From contig NZ_JAERSE020000001.1 in assembly GCF_016735585.2 (NCBI RefSeq), positions 992,001-1,056,000 of the forward strand: DNA of 64,000 nt, read 5' to 3'. The DNA comes from Chryseobacterium tagetis (GTDB lineage: Bacteria; Bacteroidota; Bacteroidia; Flavobacteriales; Weeksellaceae). Positions 35,587-46,379 of this stretch are shown piece by piece; within the stretch, counting starts at the first letter, position 1; every line of letters starts with the position of its first letter. The notes below the pieces were generated by a model. The model was not told the DNA's origin. It searched no databases and saw nothing but the letters and a program-made list of their open reading frames with translations. Made by a program: the position numbers and the translations under genes.

Positions 35587-36624
35587 ATGAGTAATGTTTA
35601 CGATAATATCCTTGGCCTAATAGGAAACACTCCTATGGTGAAGCTAAATACTGTTACGAAAGATATTCCCGCAACCGTTTATGCCAAGTTAGAATCATAT
35701 AATCCTGGACATTCCACTAAAGATAGAATTGCACTTCACATTATAGAAAACGCTGAAAAAAAAGGCTTATTAAAAGAAGATTCTGTAGTTGTAGAAACTA
35801 CTTCCGGAAATACCGGTTTTTCTATTGCAATGGTTTGCATCATTAAAGGATATAAATGTATACTTGCTGTAAGTGACAAGACAAAGCCAGAAAAAATAGC
35901 TTATCTGAAAGCACTTGGAGCTACGGTGTATATATGCCCTGCAAATGTACCTGCAGATGACCCTAGATCTTATTATGAAGTTGCTAAAAGAATCGCTTCA
36001 GAAACACCAAATTCAGTTTACATCAATCAGTATTTTAATGAACTCAATATTGATGCACACTACCAGACAACAGGACCTGAAATTTGGGAACAGACAGAAG
36101 GTAAGATCACTCACCTTTTTGCCTGCACTGGAACAGGTGGAACTTTATCCGGATCAGCTAAATTCTTAAAAGAAAAAAATCCTGATATCAAAGTAATAGG
36201 GGTAGATGCCGACGGTTCTATTCTTAAAAGCTATCATGAGACAGGTGAGATTCACAAAGAAGATGTTCACCCTTATCAGATCGAGGGAATGGGAAAAAAT
36301 TTAATTCCTTCTGCCCTGCTTTTTGATAAAATTGATGAATTTGTAAGAGTAAATGATGAAATGTCTGCTTACAGAACCCGAGAAATTGCTTTAAAAGAAG
36401 CGATCATGGGTGGATATACTACAGGAGCAGTTACCCAGGCATTGATGCAATATGCACAATCTCATGAATTTGCCGAAAATGATATCGTTGTTTTAATCTA
36501 TCCTGATCATGGGTCAAGATACATTACCAAAGTGTACAGCGACAAATGGATGGCAGAACAGGGATTTGTCAATAACTGTGTACATAATTATGATGAAGTT
36601 TTCAAAACGGAATTCATCAAATAA
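35587..36624 (+). CDS. Cysteine synthase-like PLP enzyme, probable cysteate synthase
   Basis: The 345-aa protein is a fold-type II PLP enzyme of the cysteine synthase/cystathionine beta-synthase group without CBS domains. K45 in SYNPGHSTKDRIAL should bind PLP, and ETTSGNTGFSIAM is the substrate/phosphate loop. CTGTGGTLSGSAKFLKE binds the cofactor phosphate. The lysine motif differs from the usual N..GSVKDR of cysteine synthases. The next gene encodes an alpha-oxoamine synthase of the size and type of cysteate acyltransferase, so I infer that this enzyme makes cysteate for sulfonolipid synthesis. A plain O-acetylserine sulfhydrylase role remains possible. Confidence 0.75.
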   Translation: MSNVYDNILGLIGNTPMVKLNTVTKDIPATVYAKLESYNPGHSTKDRIALHIIENAEKKGLLKEDSVVVETTSGNTGFSIAMVCIIKGYKCILAVSDKTKPEKIAYLKALGATVYICPANVPADDPRSYYEVAKRIASETPNSVYINQYFNELNIDAHYQTTGPEIWEQTEGKITHLFACTGTGGTLSGSAKFLKEKNPDIKVIGVDADGSILKSYHETGEIHKEDVHPYQIEGMGKNLIPSALLFDKIDEFVRVNDEMSAYRTREIALKEAIMGGYTTGAVTQALMQYAQSHEFAENDIVVLIYPDHGSRYITKVYSDKWMAEQGFVNNCVHNYDEVFKTEFIK

Positions 36625-36650
36625 GAAGAAATAAATTTATTATACAAATC

Positions 36651-36684
36651 AAGCCTTTTTTGTAGATCTCAAAAGGCTTTTTTA
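36651..36684 (+). terminator. Hairpin between the two PLP-enzyme genes
   Basis: AAGCCTTTT (36651-36659) pairs with AAAAGGCTT (36671-36679) and is followed by T residues. It may end or attenuate the transcript of the cysteine synthase-like gene before the oxoamine synthase gene. Confidence 0.8.
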
Positions 36685-36703
36685 CTTAAAAATTACTAAT
36701 AAA

Positions 36704-37978
36704 ATGTTGGATATTTTTGAAAGAATAAAAGAAAATCCAGGACCTCTTGGACAATTTGCAGACTACGGAGAAGGTTATTTTATTTTCCCTAGATTAGAAG
36801 GTCCTATCGGTCCTAGAATGCAGTTCCAAGGAAGAGAAGTAATTTTCTGGAGTGCAAATGATTACTTAGGAATGTGTAATCACCCGGAAGTTTTAGAAGC
36901 GGATGCAAAAGCTGCTGCAGAATTCGGAATGTTCTATCCTATGGGAGCAAGAGCAATGTCGGGAGAAACAGAACAACACTTACAGCTGGAAAGAGAATTG
37001 GCTGATTTTGTTCAGAAAGAATCTGCTTATCTTTTAAATTTTGGTTACCAGGGAATGGTTTCTACCATTGATGCTTTGGTAGGAAGAAATGACGTAATCG
37101 TTTATGATGTGGATTCCCACGCTTGTATCGTAGACGGAGTAAGACTTCACGCGGGTAAAAGATTTACTTACAAGCACAATAATATTGAAAGTTTAGAAAA
37201 AAACCTTCAGAGAGCAACAAAAGTAGCTCAGGAAACAGGAGGAGGAATTCTTGTTATCACAGAAGGAGTTTTCGGAATGAGAGGACAACAAGGTAAACTT
37301 AAAGAAATCTGTGAACTAAAATCAAAATACCAATTCAGACTTTTAGTAGATGATGCACATGGTTTCGGAACACTGGGTAAAACAGGAGCCGGAGCTGGAG
37401 AAGAGCAAGGTTGTCAGGATCAGATTGATGTTTACTTCTCAACTTTTGCTAAATCTATGGCTGGTTTCGGAGCTTTCCTTGCAGGAGACAAAGAAATCAT
37501 CAGATATCTGAAATTTAATTTAAGATCTCAAATTTTCGCTAAATCTTTAACGATGCCAATGGTAATCGGAGGGTTAAAAAGATTAGAGCTTTTAAGAACA
37601 AGACCAGAGATCAAAGCAAAACTTTGGGAAAATGTAAATAAACTGCAAAGCGGTCTTAAAGAAAGAGGGTTCAATATTGGAGATACCAATACTTGTGTAA
37701 CTCCGGTTATGATGCAGGGAACTCCGGTAGAAGCTACTCTATTGGTAAAAGACTTGAGAGAGAAATACGGAATCTTCACATCTGTAGTGGTTTACCCTGT
37801 AATTCCTAAAGGAATGATTCTACTAAGATTAATTCCAACAGCATCTCATACCGATGCAGAAATTAATGAAACTCTTGCAGCATTTGAAGCCATTCACGAC
37901 AAATTAGTAAGTGGTTACTATAAAGAGCAGGAACAAAAATTATTAGAAGAACAAGGTTTAAATTTCAAACCGATTTAA
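36704..37978 (+). CDS. Alpha-oxoamine synthase, probable cysteate acyltransferase (capnine synthesis)
   Basis: The 424-aa protein is a fold-type I PLP enzyme of the serine palmitoyltransferase/KBL/BioF family. Signatures are WSANDYLGMCNHPEV, MGARAMSGETEQHLQLE, H139 in DVDSHACIVDG (ring stacking), D216 in LLVDDAHGFGTLG and K250 in STFAKSMAGFGAF. It condenses an acyl thioester with a small amino acid with loss of CO2. In flavobacteria an enzyme of this type uses cysteate to form the sulfonolipid base. The upstream cysteine synthase paralogue supports that substrate. Serine palmitoyltransferase is the main alternative. Confidence 0.8.
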   Translation: MLDIFERIKENPGPLGQFADYGEGYFIFPRLEGPIGPRMQFQGREVIFWSANDYLGMCNHPEVLEADAKAAAEFGMFYPMGARAMSGETEQHLQLERELADFVQKESAYLLNFGYQGMVSTIDALVGRNDVIVYDVDSHACIVDGVRLHAGKRFTYKHNNIESLEKNLQRATKVAQETGGGILVITEGVFGMRGQQGKLKEICELKSKYQFRLLVDDAHGFGTLGKTGAGAGEEQGCQDQIDVYFSTFAKSMAGFGAFLAGDKEIIRYLKFNLRSQIFAKSLTMPMVIGGLKRLELLRTRPEIKAKLWENVNKLQSGLKERGFNIGDTNTCVTPVMMQGTPVEATLLVKDLREKYGIFTSVVVYPVIPKGMILLRLIPTASHTDAEINETLAAFEAIHDKLVSGYYKEQEQKLLEEQGLNFKPI

Positions 37979-37990
37979 TAATAAAAAATA

Positions 37991-38023
37991 AAAAAACCAC
38001 TGAAATTCACTCAGTGGTTTTTT
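37991..38023 (+). terminator. Terminator after the oxoamine synthase gene
   Basis: AAAAAACCACTGA pairs perfectly with TCAGTGGTTTTTT around a seven-base loop, 13 bases after the stop codon. Confidence 0.9.
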
Positions 38024-38067
38024 ATAAATAATATTCTATAAAACTAAATTTATACAATAAATAATTA

Positions 38068-38952
38068 ATGAAGCTGAGAGGTTATGTTTTGGGGATTACA
38101 TCTGCAATTTCTTACGGATTGCTTCCTATTTTTATTTTACCTATTAAGCATGCTCACTTTTCTTTAGATATTACTTTATTCTATAGATTCCTGTTTTCGG
38201 CTTTAATGATTGGAGGTTATTTATTGTATTCCAAAGAAAGCTTTCTGATCAGCAAAAAAGAATTATTGATATTTGCTGTTCTCGGAATTTGCTATGCCCT
38301 TTCCTCAGAATTTTTATTTTTAGGATATGATTATCTTACCCCAGGAATTGCATCAACCGTTCTGTTTATCTATCCGGTTATTGTAGCCCTCATCATGTTT
38401 TTCTTTTATAAAGAGAAACTGACAAAGCTTTCCATAGGATCATTACTCTTGGCTTTTGCAGGAGTTATTATACTTTGTTTAAAAGGAAACAGTTTAGAAA
38501 TCAATTATCTGGGTTTAGGAATTGTGATGCTAAGTTCCCTATTTTATGCATTGTATATTGTCATCGTAAACAAATCCAATATACAGGCTTCAGGATTTAA
38601 ACTTTCATTTTATTCCATGCTGTTTACTTCCGGTTTTTTTATGACAAAGGCATTGATGGGAAATGAATCTTTTCTCATTCCGTCAACACACACTTTTTTC
38701 AATTTTTTAATTTTCGCTTTCCTTACAACAGTTATTTCAAGTTTGTGTCTGGTCTATGCAATTAAAGATATTGGTTCAACTCCGGCAGCAATTTTAGGAG
38801 CATTGGAACCGGTAGTTGCTGTACTGATTAGTGTTTCAATGTTTCATGAAAAGTTTACTTTTAATCTGTTCTTAGGAATCATTTTAATTTTAACCGGAGT
38901 TATATTGAACGTTATTTCGGACAATAAGAAATCAATTAAAATTGAAAAATAA
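38068..38952 (+). CDS. EamA/DMT-superfamily transporter
   Basis: The 294-aa product has ten predicted membrane helices in two EamA repeats. The ends of the repeats are recognisable: TPGIASTVLFIYPVIVALIM in the first and STPAAILGALEPVVAVLISV in the second. It is a probable inner-membrane metabolite exporter with unknown substrate. It follows the sulfonolipid-type enzymes but is separated from them by a strong terminator, so a shared role is not implied. It is only about 33% similar by eye to the EamA protein at 6368, so the two are not a recent duplication. Confidence 0.9.
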   Translation: MKLRGYVLGITSAISYGLLPIFILPIKHAHFSLDITLFYRFLFSALMIGGYLLYSKESFLISKKELLIFAVLGICYALSSEFLFLGYDYLTPGIASTVLFIYPVIVALIMFFFYKEKLTKLSIGSLLLAFAGVIILCLKGNSLEINYLGLGIVMLSSLFYALYIVIVNKSNIQASGFKLSFYSMLFTSGFFMTKALMGNESFLIPSTHTFFNFLIFAFLTTVISSLCLVYAIKDIGSTPAAILGALEPVVAVLISVSMFHEKFTFNLFLGIILILTGVILNVISDNKKSIKIEK

Positions 38953-39022
38953 AAGAATATTATTCAAAATACACCATCCATAAAAATTCAATTATTTAAA
39001 ATAAATTTGTAAAAATTTTCTC

Positions 39023-41218
39023 TTGAAAGATCTGCTTCTCATCACTCCGCCTTTTACCCAGCTTAATACTCCTTATCCTGCGACAGCTTATATTAAAGGT
39101 TTTTTAAACACCAAAAATATTTCAAGCTATCAGATTGATTTGGGGATCGAAGTTATTTTAAGTTTATTTTCAAAAGACGGAATTCAGAAAATTTTTGACA
39201 AAGAAATTGATGCTGAGACCGTTTCAGAAAATTCACAAAGAATTTTTGCGTTAAGAAATGAATATTTAAAAACCATCGATCAGGTCATTTCCTTTTTACA
39301 AGGTAAAACTCCGACTTTGGCAAGACAGATTTGCTCTATGAACTTCTTGCCTGAAGCTTCCAGATTTAATCAGCTTGATGATATGGAATTCGCCTTCGGA
39401 AATATGGGTCTTCAGGATAAAGCTAAACATTTGGCTACCTTATATTTAGAAGATCTGTCCGATTATATTGTCGAAAATGTTGATTCTGATTTTGGGTTCA
39501 GCAGATATGCAGAAAGATTAGGAAAAAGTGCCAATTCTTTTGATGAATTATATTCAAAACTATCAGATCATCAAACATTTATTGATGATTTTACGCTAAA
39601 AATTCTTAAGGAAAAATTAGAATTAACTCAACCGAAATTGGTTTGTTTCTCCATTCCCTTTCCTGGAAACTTATACTCAGCTTTTCGAGCTGCCAAGTTT
39701 ATCAAAGAGAATTATCCCAATACAAAAATTGCAATGGGTGGAGGTTTTCCCAATACCGAATTGCGGGAAGTCAAAGACAAAAGAGTTTTTGAGTTTTTTG
39801 ATTTTATCACTTTAGATGATGGCGAAGTTCCTCTTGAATTACTTTACGAAAACATTTCTCAACCTGAGCAAAGTGAAAAATCTCAGTACAAAAGAACTTT
39901 TTTAATTGAAAATCAAGAAGTTACTTACAAAAATAATTCAAAAAGACACGACTATAAACAATCAGAAATCGGAACTCCCGATTATACTGATTTACAATTA
40001 GATAAATATATTTCAGTTATAGAAATTGCTAATCCGATGCACAGCTTATGGAGCGACGGAAGATGGAATAAACTGACGATGGCTCATGGTTGCTATTGGG
40101 GAAAATGTACTTTCTGTGATATTTCTTTAGATTACATAAAAATTTACGAGCCTATTTCAGCAAAAATTTTAGTTGACCGAATGGAAGAGTTGATCCAGAC
40201 GACAGGTGAAACTGGATTCCATTTTGTGGATGAAGCTGCTCCACCCGCTTTGATGAGAGAAGTTGCTTTAGAAATTTTACGAAGAAATCTGGTGGTAACG
40301 TGGTGGACCAATATTCGTTTCGAAAAAAGTTTTACCCGCGACCTATGTTTCTTATTAAAACTTTCAGGATGCGTTGCTGTTTCCGGCGGTCTTGAAGTGG
40401 CAAGTGACAGATTGCTAAAATTAATTGACAAAGGAATATCCGTAGAAAAGGTTGCTCAGGTAACAAGAAATTTTACAGAAGCAGGGATTATGATTCATGC
40501 TTATCTGATGTATGGCTACCCTACTCAGACCATTCAGGAAACCGTTGATTCTTTGGAAATGGTGCGTCAGTTATTTGAAATGGGAATTCTTCAGAGTGGA
40601 TTTTGGCATCAATTCGCCATGACCGCTCATTCACCTGTCGGATTAAATCCTGAAGAATTTGGAGTGACACCTATCAAACAGGAAATTTTGTTTGCCAACA
40701 ATGATATTGATTTTACAGACAAAACCGGAATCGATCATGGCAAATTTAGTTTTGGGTTAAAAAAATCTTTGTTCAATTATATGCACGGAATTAATTTTGA
40801 GCTTCCCCTTCAGGAATGGTTTGATTTTAAAATTCCGAAAACAACGGTTCACCCAGATCATATTCATGACTGTTTATTGGAAGATCATAATTTTAAATTT
40901 AAAGGAAACTCAAAAATTGTTTTTTTAACGAAAAACGTAATCGCTGAGAATCGCGTAAAAACAAAAAAGAAATACCAATACCCGTACACGCAACTTACAT
41001 TCCACTTAAAAACGAATGTTGTTTCTATAGATTTGGAACAAAACCAAGCAGGATGGCTGGTAAAAACCCTTAAAGAAAATGCTATAGAAATATCGAAAAA
41101 TATTACACTTCAACAACTTAAAACCAATTTTGAAGAAAATTTCGAAGATTTTGAATTATTCTGGTTCTCAAAACCGATACAGCAATTGAAAGAAAACGGA
41201 GTGATTTTGAGTTTATAA
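39023..41218 (+). CDS. B12-binding-type radical SAM protein
   Basis: The 731-aa protein starts at TTG with MKDLLLITPPFTQLNTPYPA, typical of the B12-binding-domain radical SAM group, and has GGG in TKIAMGGGFPNTELREV at the end of the first domain. The iron-sulfur motif is C357-C362-C365 in HGCYWGKCTFCD, spaced CX4CX2C rather than CX3CX2C. GFHFVDEAAPPALM and VSGGLEVASDRLLKLIDKG belong to the radical SAM barrel. I see no DxHxxG cobalamin-ligand motif in the N-terminal domain. The substrate is unknown; no precursor peptide is evident nearby. No terminator separates it from the EamA gene. Confidence 0.88.
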   Translation: MKDLLLITPPFTQLNTPYPATAYIKGFLNTKNISSYQIDLGIEVILSLFSKDGIQKIFDKEIDAETVSENSQRIFALRNEYLKTIDQVISFLQGKTPTLARQICSMNFLPEASRFNQLDDMEFAFGNMGLQDKAKHLATLYLEDLSDYIVENVDSDFGFSRYAERLGKSANSFDELYSKLSDHQTFIDDFTLKILKEKLELTQPKLVCFSIPFPGNLYSAFRAAKFIKENYPNTKIAMGGGFPNTELREVKDKRVFEFFDFITLDDGEVPLELLYENISQPEQSEKSQYKRTFLIENQEVTYKNNSKRHDYKQSEIGTPDYTDLQLDKYISVIEIANPMHSLWSDGRWNKLTMAHGCYWGKCTFCDISLDYIKIYEPISAKILVDRMEELIQTTGETGFHFVDEAAPPALMREVALEILRRNLVVTWWTNIRFEKSFTRDLCFLLKLSGCVAVSGGLEVASDRLLKLIDKGISVEKVAQVTRNFTEAGIMIHAYLMYGYPTQTIQETVDSLEMVRQLFEMGILQSGFWHQFAMTAHSPVGLNPEEFGVTPIKQEILFANNDIDFTDKTGIDHGKFSFGLKKSLFNYMHGINFELPLQEWFDFKIPKTTVHPDHIHDCLLEDHNFKFKGNSKIVFLTKNVIAENRVKTKKKYQYPYTQLTFHLKTNVVSIDLEQNQAGWLVKTLKENAIEISKNITLQQLKTNFEENFEDFELFWFSKPIQQLKENGVILSL

Positions 41219-41263
41219 TGTTTTTAATTTTCTGAGCTTAAAACTACTAAATCATATAAAATT

Positions 41264-41297
41264 AAAAATCCTGAAAGATTATTTTCAGGATTTTTTT
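41264..41297. terminator. Bidirectional terminator after the radical SAM gene
   Basis: AAAAATCCTGAAA pairs perfectly with TTTCAGGATTTTT. It separates the radical SAM gene from the convergent hypothetical gene. Confidence 0.9.
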
Positions 41298-41315
41298 ATT
41301 TAAACAAAGATAATT

Positions 41316-42137
41316 TTATTTTTCAACGCCATCTTTTTTCACTTCACCAACAATTATCTTATCCTGATTTTTAATAAAGCTAGGATCTAAAATTGCCATT
41401 CGTTCAGCAATTGCTTTGTAAGTTGGAAATTTTAAGATTGAGGCCCGACCGGACATTTCTCTATAAAGCGTAAAAATTTTCCCACCGGCAGTTTTGATCT
41501 GTTTTGTAGTGGTAATATATTTTCCGATGTATTTACTATTGGCATCATAGATCTCAATATCTACAAAAGTTTTCTCTGAAATGGTATCGTCTGAACCAAA
41601 ACTTACTGGCAAATTAGTAAAGTAACCTACTGGTTTACCGTTACTTAAAATTTCCCCTACGCTATTTACGGTAATATTCAGCTTATCAATTTTGCTTCTT
41701 GTGGTATAAGCATCCTTTGTTTTGGTATCGAGCTTTCTTTTAGGTGAATTATTGAATAACTCATCAAGGTTTTTAACATTAATACCCTTATTATCAATAA
41801 GTTTTAATCCTTTAATAGAAGTATATACCGCTGATCTTTCTTCACCCGAAAATGCAGATGGAGAAATATAATCGAGTTCTAATGTTTTATCCCGGTTATA
41901 AACCCTGTTTAATTTAATGTAACTGTCTCTTACAGAATCTACTACACTTTTATCTATAAATTCTATCGTATAAATGGGAGTCTCTTTCAGATCCAAAAAA
42001 GTATATTCATTAGATTTATTTGAAACCTTCGCCACATGTACTCCGTCGATACTGACAATTCCTCTTTTGGTCTTAATTTCCTGAGCTTTTAATAAAAATC
42101 CCAGAATTGTAAATAAAATGATTAAACTTCTTTTCAT
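41316..42137 (-). CDS. Hypothetical secreted protein
   Basis: The 273-aa product has a signal peptide (MKRSLIILFTILGFLLKAQ) and a mostly beta-strand mature domain, including KRGIVSIDGVHVAKVSNKSN near the start and YITTTKQIKTAGGKIFTLYR near the end. It looks like a periplasmic or surface protein of the kind common in Flavobacteriia. I recognise no named family. It has its own terminator region with the atpC hairpin upstream of it. Confidence 0.75.
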   Translation of the reverse strand: MKRSLIILFTILGFLLKAQEIKTKRGIVSIDGVHVAKVSNKSNEYTFLDLKETPIYTIEFIDKSVVDSVRDSYIKLNRVYNRDKTLELDYISPSAFSGEERSAVYTSIKGLKLIDNKGINVKNLDELFNNSPKRKLDTKTKDAYTTRSKIDKLNITVNSVGEILSNGKPVGYFTNLPVSFGSDDTISEKTFVDIEIYDANSKYIGKYITTTKQIKTAGGKIFTLYREMSGRASILKFPTYKAIAERMAILDPSFIKNQDKIIVGEVKKDGVEK

Positions 42138-42164
42138 AAAATCAGATTTTTACATGAAATAAAA

Positions 42165-42188
42165 AAAGTGTAACCAAAGTTACACTTT
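42165..42188 (-). terminator. Terminator of atpDC
   Basis: AAAGTGTAAC pairs perfectly with GTTACACTTT around a CAAA loop, 30 bases after the atpC stop codon on the minus strand. Confidence 0.9.
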
Positions 42189-42217
42189 CTTGAAAATATA
42201 TTTAGCTTTTCATTTAA

Positions 42218-42499
42218 TTATTCACAAAGGATGATTCCTTTATCATGATTAAATTCTACAACACCGCTTTTGATTGTGTAAGAAAAAACAGAATCTTTAT
42301 CGCTTTCTTTTGTAAAGTTTTTTGCATATGCTTCATCAATAGAGTTTGCATACAATTTTACTTTACCACCAATTAATGAAGAAACAATTCCTGCGTGGTT
42401 TTTCATGATGTGAAACTCACCATTTTTTCCAGGCAACAATACTGAGTTTACTTCTCCTTCAAAAACTACGTATTCTGGTGTTAAAATTTTTATATTCAT
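42218..42499 (-). CDS. atpC: F1 ATP synthase epsilon subunit (short form)
   Basis: The 93-aa protein matches the N-terminal beta-sandwich of the epsilon subunit: MNIKILTPEYVVFEGEVNSV, LLPGKNGEFHIMKNHAGIVS and a C-terminal VVEFNHDKGIILCE. The family in E. coli has about 139 residues; the C-terminal two-helix domain, which inhibits ATP hydrolysis, is missing here. Short epsilon subunits are usual in Bacteroidetes. It is the second gene of an atpD-atpC unit that is separate from the rest of the ATP synthase genes. Confidence 0.93.
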   Translation of the reverse strand: MNIKILTPEYVVFEGEVNSVLLPGKNGEFHIMKNHAGIVSSLIGGKVKLYANSIDEAYAKNFTKESDKDSVFSYTIKSGVVEFNHDKGIILCE

Positions 42500-42515
42500 T
42501 TTAATTTAGATTTGA

Positions 42516-42536
42516 AGATTTCAGATTTCAGATTTC
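42516..42536. repeat. Heptamer AGATTTC repeated three times
   Basis: AGATTTC occurs three times in a row between atpD and atpC, 17 bases upstream of the atpC start. Such short repeats are typical of intergenic regions here; no function is apparent. Confidence 0.6.
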
Positions 42537-42588
42537 AGACAACTTAAAAGTCTCATGTCTAGTATCTGCTATCTTTATGTCTAATTTA

Positions 42589-44147
<1,559 letters not shown>

Positions 44148-44359
44148 TTGGTAAAAAAGAGATTTTTATCATACTTTTGAGAGAATCTAAAATTTGGATT
44201 TTATTATTTATTTTTTTTACAAAACCTTTCGTAAAATTACAATATACAAAGATTATATAAAGTATAAAAACTCTGAGCCGGATTTGAATAATAGATATCA
44301 TAAAAATCATAACTTGAAAATAACTCTTGCCATATAATAGCAAATAATTTTAAAGGCTT

Positions 44360-44367
44360 TATATTTG
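44360..44367 (+). promoter_or_regulatory. -7 promoter element of ribF
   Basis: TATATTTG matches TAnnTTTG and lies 19 bases before the TTG start at 44387. Confidence 0.55.
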
Positions 44368-44386
44368 CAGTCAAAATTTTTCCCTT

Positions 44387-45307
44387 TTGAAAGCTTTCAA
44401 AAATTTCACAGAGTATACTTCTCAAAAACCTTTAGCATTATCTTTAGGAATGTTTGACGGGGTGCATCTTGGTCATAAAAGTATTATAGATGAGTTGATT
44501 AAGGTAGGTACAGAGAACAATTTAGAAACTGCTGTCCTTACTTTTTGGCCACATCCGAGATTTGTTTTTAATCCAAATGAAGATCTTAAACTTCTGAATA
44601 CATTGGAAGAAAAGAAGTTTTTAATGGAAAAATATTCTATTGAAAATTTATTTTTAAAGGAATTTGATGAAGAATTCAGAAACTTAACGGGTGAAGAATT
44701 TGTTCGTCAAATTTTAATTGATAAGTTAAATGTAAAATATCTTATCATTGGTTACGATCATTCTTTCGGGAAAAATAAAAGCGGAAACTTTGAATTGCTT
44801 CAAAGACTGTCAAAAGAACTTGATTTTGAAGTAGAACAAATGGAAGCGATCAATATTCATGAAAATAATATCAGTTCTACCAAAGTTCGAAATGCACTTT
44901 TAGCAGGAAACATTAAAGAGGCCAATGAAATGTTGGGATACTCCTACTCTGTTTCCGGTACGGTTGTTCACGGGAAAAAGATCGGAAGAACAATAGGTTA
45001 CCCAACCGCCAATATAGCAACAGAGTCTATCAAACTTTTACCAAAAAAAGGAGCCTATATTGTTGAAGTTTTTGTAAAAGGCCAACAATATAAAGGTATG
45101 CTGAGCATTGGAACCAACCCAACAGTGAATGGAGAAAAATTAACGGTTGAAGTTTATATCCTTGATTTTGAGGGTGATATTTATGATGAAAAAATTACCG
45201 TGAAATTCAGAGATTTTCTTCATGACGAAATCAAATTCGAAGGACTTGAGAAGTTGATTGAAAGGCTTGACGAAGATAAAAGACTTACAGAAGAGTTTTC
45301 ATTCTAA
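44387..45307 (+). CDS. ribF: Bifunctional riboflavin kinase/FAD synthetase
   Basis: The 306-aa protein has both RibF domains. The N-terminal FAD synthetase domain shows H27xGH30 in SLGMFDGVHLGHKSIIDEL and the ISSTKVRNALLAGNIKEAN (ISST.vR) motif. The C-terminal flavokinase domain begins at about residue 185 with SGTVVHGKKIGRTIGYPTAN and includes SIGTNPTVNGEKLTVEVYIL. It converts riboflavin to FMN and then FAD. It starts with TTG at 44387; the protein from this start has the expected family N-terminus. It is monocistronic and divergent from atpDC. Confidence 0.96.
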   Translation: MKAFKNFTEYTSQKPLALSLGMFDGVHLGHKSIIDELIKVGTENNLETAVLTFWPHPRFVFNPNEDLKLLNTLEEKKFLMEKYSIENLFLKEFDEEFRNLTGEEFVRQILIDKLNVKYLIIGYDHSFGKNKSGNFELLQRLSKELDFEVEQMEAINIHENNISSTKVRNALLAGNIKEANEMLGYSYSVSGTVVHGKKIGRTIGYPTANIATESIKLLPKKGAYIVEVFVKGQQYKGMLSIGTNPTVNGEKLTVEVYILDFEGDIYDEKITVKFRDFLHDEIKFEGLEKLIERLDEDKRLTEEFSF

Positions 45308-45534
45308 GAATAAAAAAACGGGACAGAATTCCTATGCAGGGTGTTGGATATTGAAAGTCAGACTTTTAATTAAACTCACCTATCAAACCGATAAACTTAT
45401 TTCACAACTAAAGAAATTAAAATTCTCTAAATAAATTTCTTACAATAATAAACCTCTCTTAAATTGCATTAAAAGAGGTCGTATATTTTAATTTTTCTTA
45501 GAAAATAAAAAGTTGCGATGTTGTACGATGTTTT

Positions 45535-46359
45535 TTAATCTTCTAATTCAATAGGATTGTAACCTTTTTGGTCTTTTTCATTTATTCTCTGTCTTTCTTT
45601 TTGGTCTTGAGAAAATACAGTTCCCATGCTTTCCATTTGGAATTTAACATTTTCTTTAAAACTCGTTCTAGCCTGAACTAATTCTTTTTTTGTAACTAGC
45701 TTAGCATTCTGATAATGCCTCCCTGTAACATTTACCACTTTTCCTTTTAAATTCAAATTGGGTACTGATTTTACCAATTCAAAATCATAATCTCCCGTTT
45801 TATCTGTTATTTTCACGATTAAACCGGGAAGTCCACTAAATTTATTAGGACCGTAAGGAAGGGGAATATCGGTTGAATACCATGCGATCCAATCTCTTCC
45901 TTTATATCGTACCTCTGCTTTTTTACAAGCAATAGAATTAATTATCTTGGTTTCATTAATAAGTTTCCAATTATTAATTACAGGACTGTTATAAGATAGC
46001 AACGTCATTCCAACTGGCTCATAATACTGGGAATTCTCGTTGGTCTGAATAATTAAAAAGTTAGATTTTGACACCGGTATGTTGGTTAAATCAATGTGCC
46101 CTTTATCTACATTATATTTTGCCATAAAAAGAGAATCAAATTTCAATTTATTTTCACTGATAAAAAAGGCACGGCTATCACTTACCTGTAATGAGAAAAG
46201 TTCTTTAACAATATAATCCTTAGCCAGCGTATTCGGTTTGTATTGAAGTAAATAAGTAAATTTTCCCCGTAATGAATCACTTTTAGCTGCCTGAGAAAAC
46301 GATAGAGAAAAAACGAATAAAAATATTATTCTTAAAAATTGTTTTTTTGTAAAATTCAT
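45535..46359 (-). CDS. GLPGLI family protein
   Basis: The 274-aa secreted protein contains the literal family motif in PYGPNKFSGLPGLIVKITDK. The upstream region of the family, with YNSPVINNWKLI, a Cys in SIACKKAEVRYKGRDWIAWY and the following STDIPLPYGP, is also clear. The signal peptide is KQFLRIIFLFVFSLSFSQA. GLPGLI proteins are Bacteroidetes-specific and of unknown function. The upstream 180 bases contain a spaced inverted repeat, and a small Cys-containing secreted protein gene lies just upstream on the same strand. Confidence 0.93.
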   Translation of the reverse strand: MNFTKKQFLRIIFLFVFSLSFSQAAKSDSLRGKFTYLLQYKPNTLAKDYIVKELFSLQVSDSRAFFISENKLKFDSLFMAKYNVDKGHIDLTNIPVSKSNFLIIQTNENSQYYEPVGMTLLSYNSPVINNWKLINETKIINSIACKKAEVRYKGRDWIAWYSTDIPLPYGPNKFSGLPGLIVKITDKTGDYDFELVKSVPNLNLKGKVVNVTGRHYQNAKLVTKKELVQARTSFKENVKFQMESMGTVFSQDQKERQRINEKDQKGYNPIELED

Positions 46360-46379
46360 ATTTTTTTCTTTAGGAAAAA

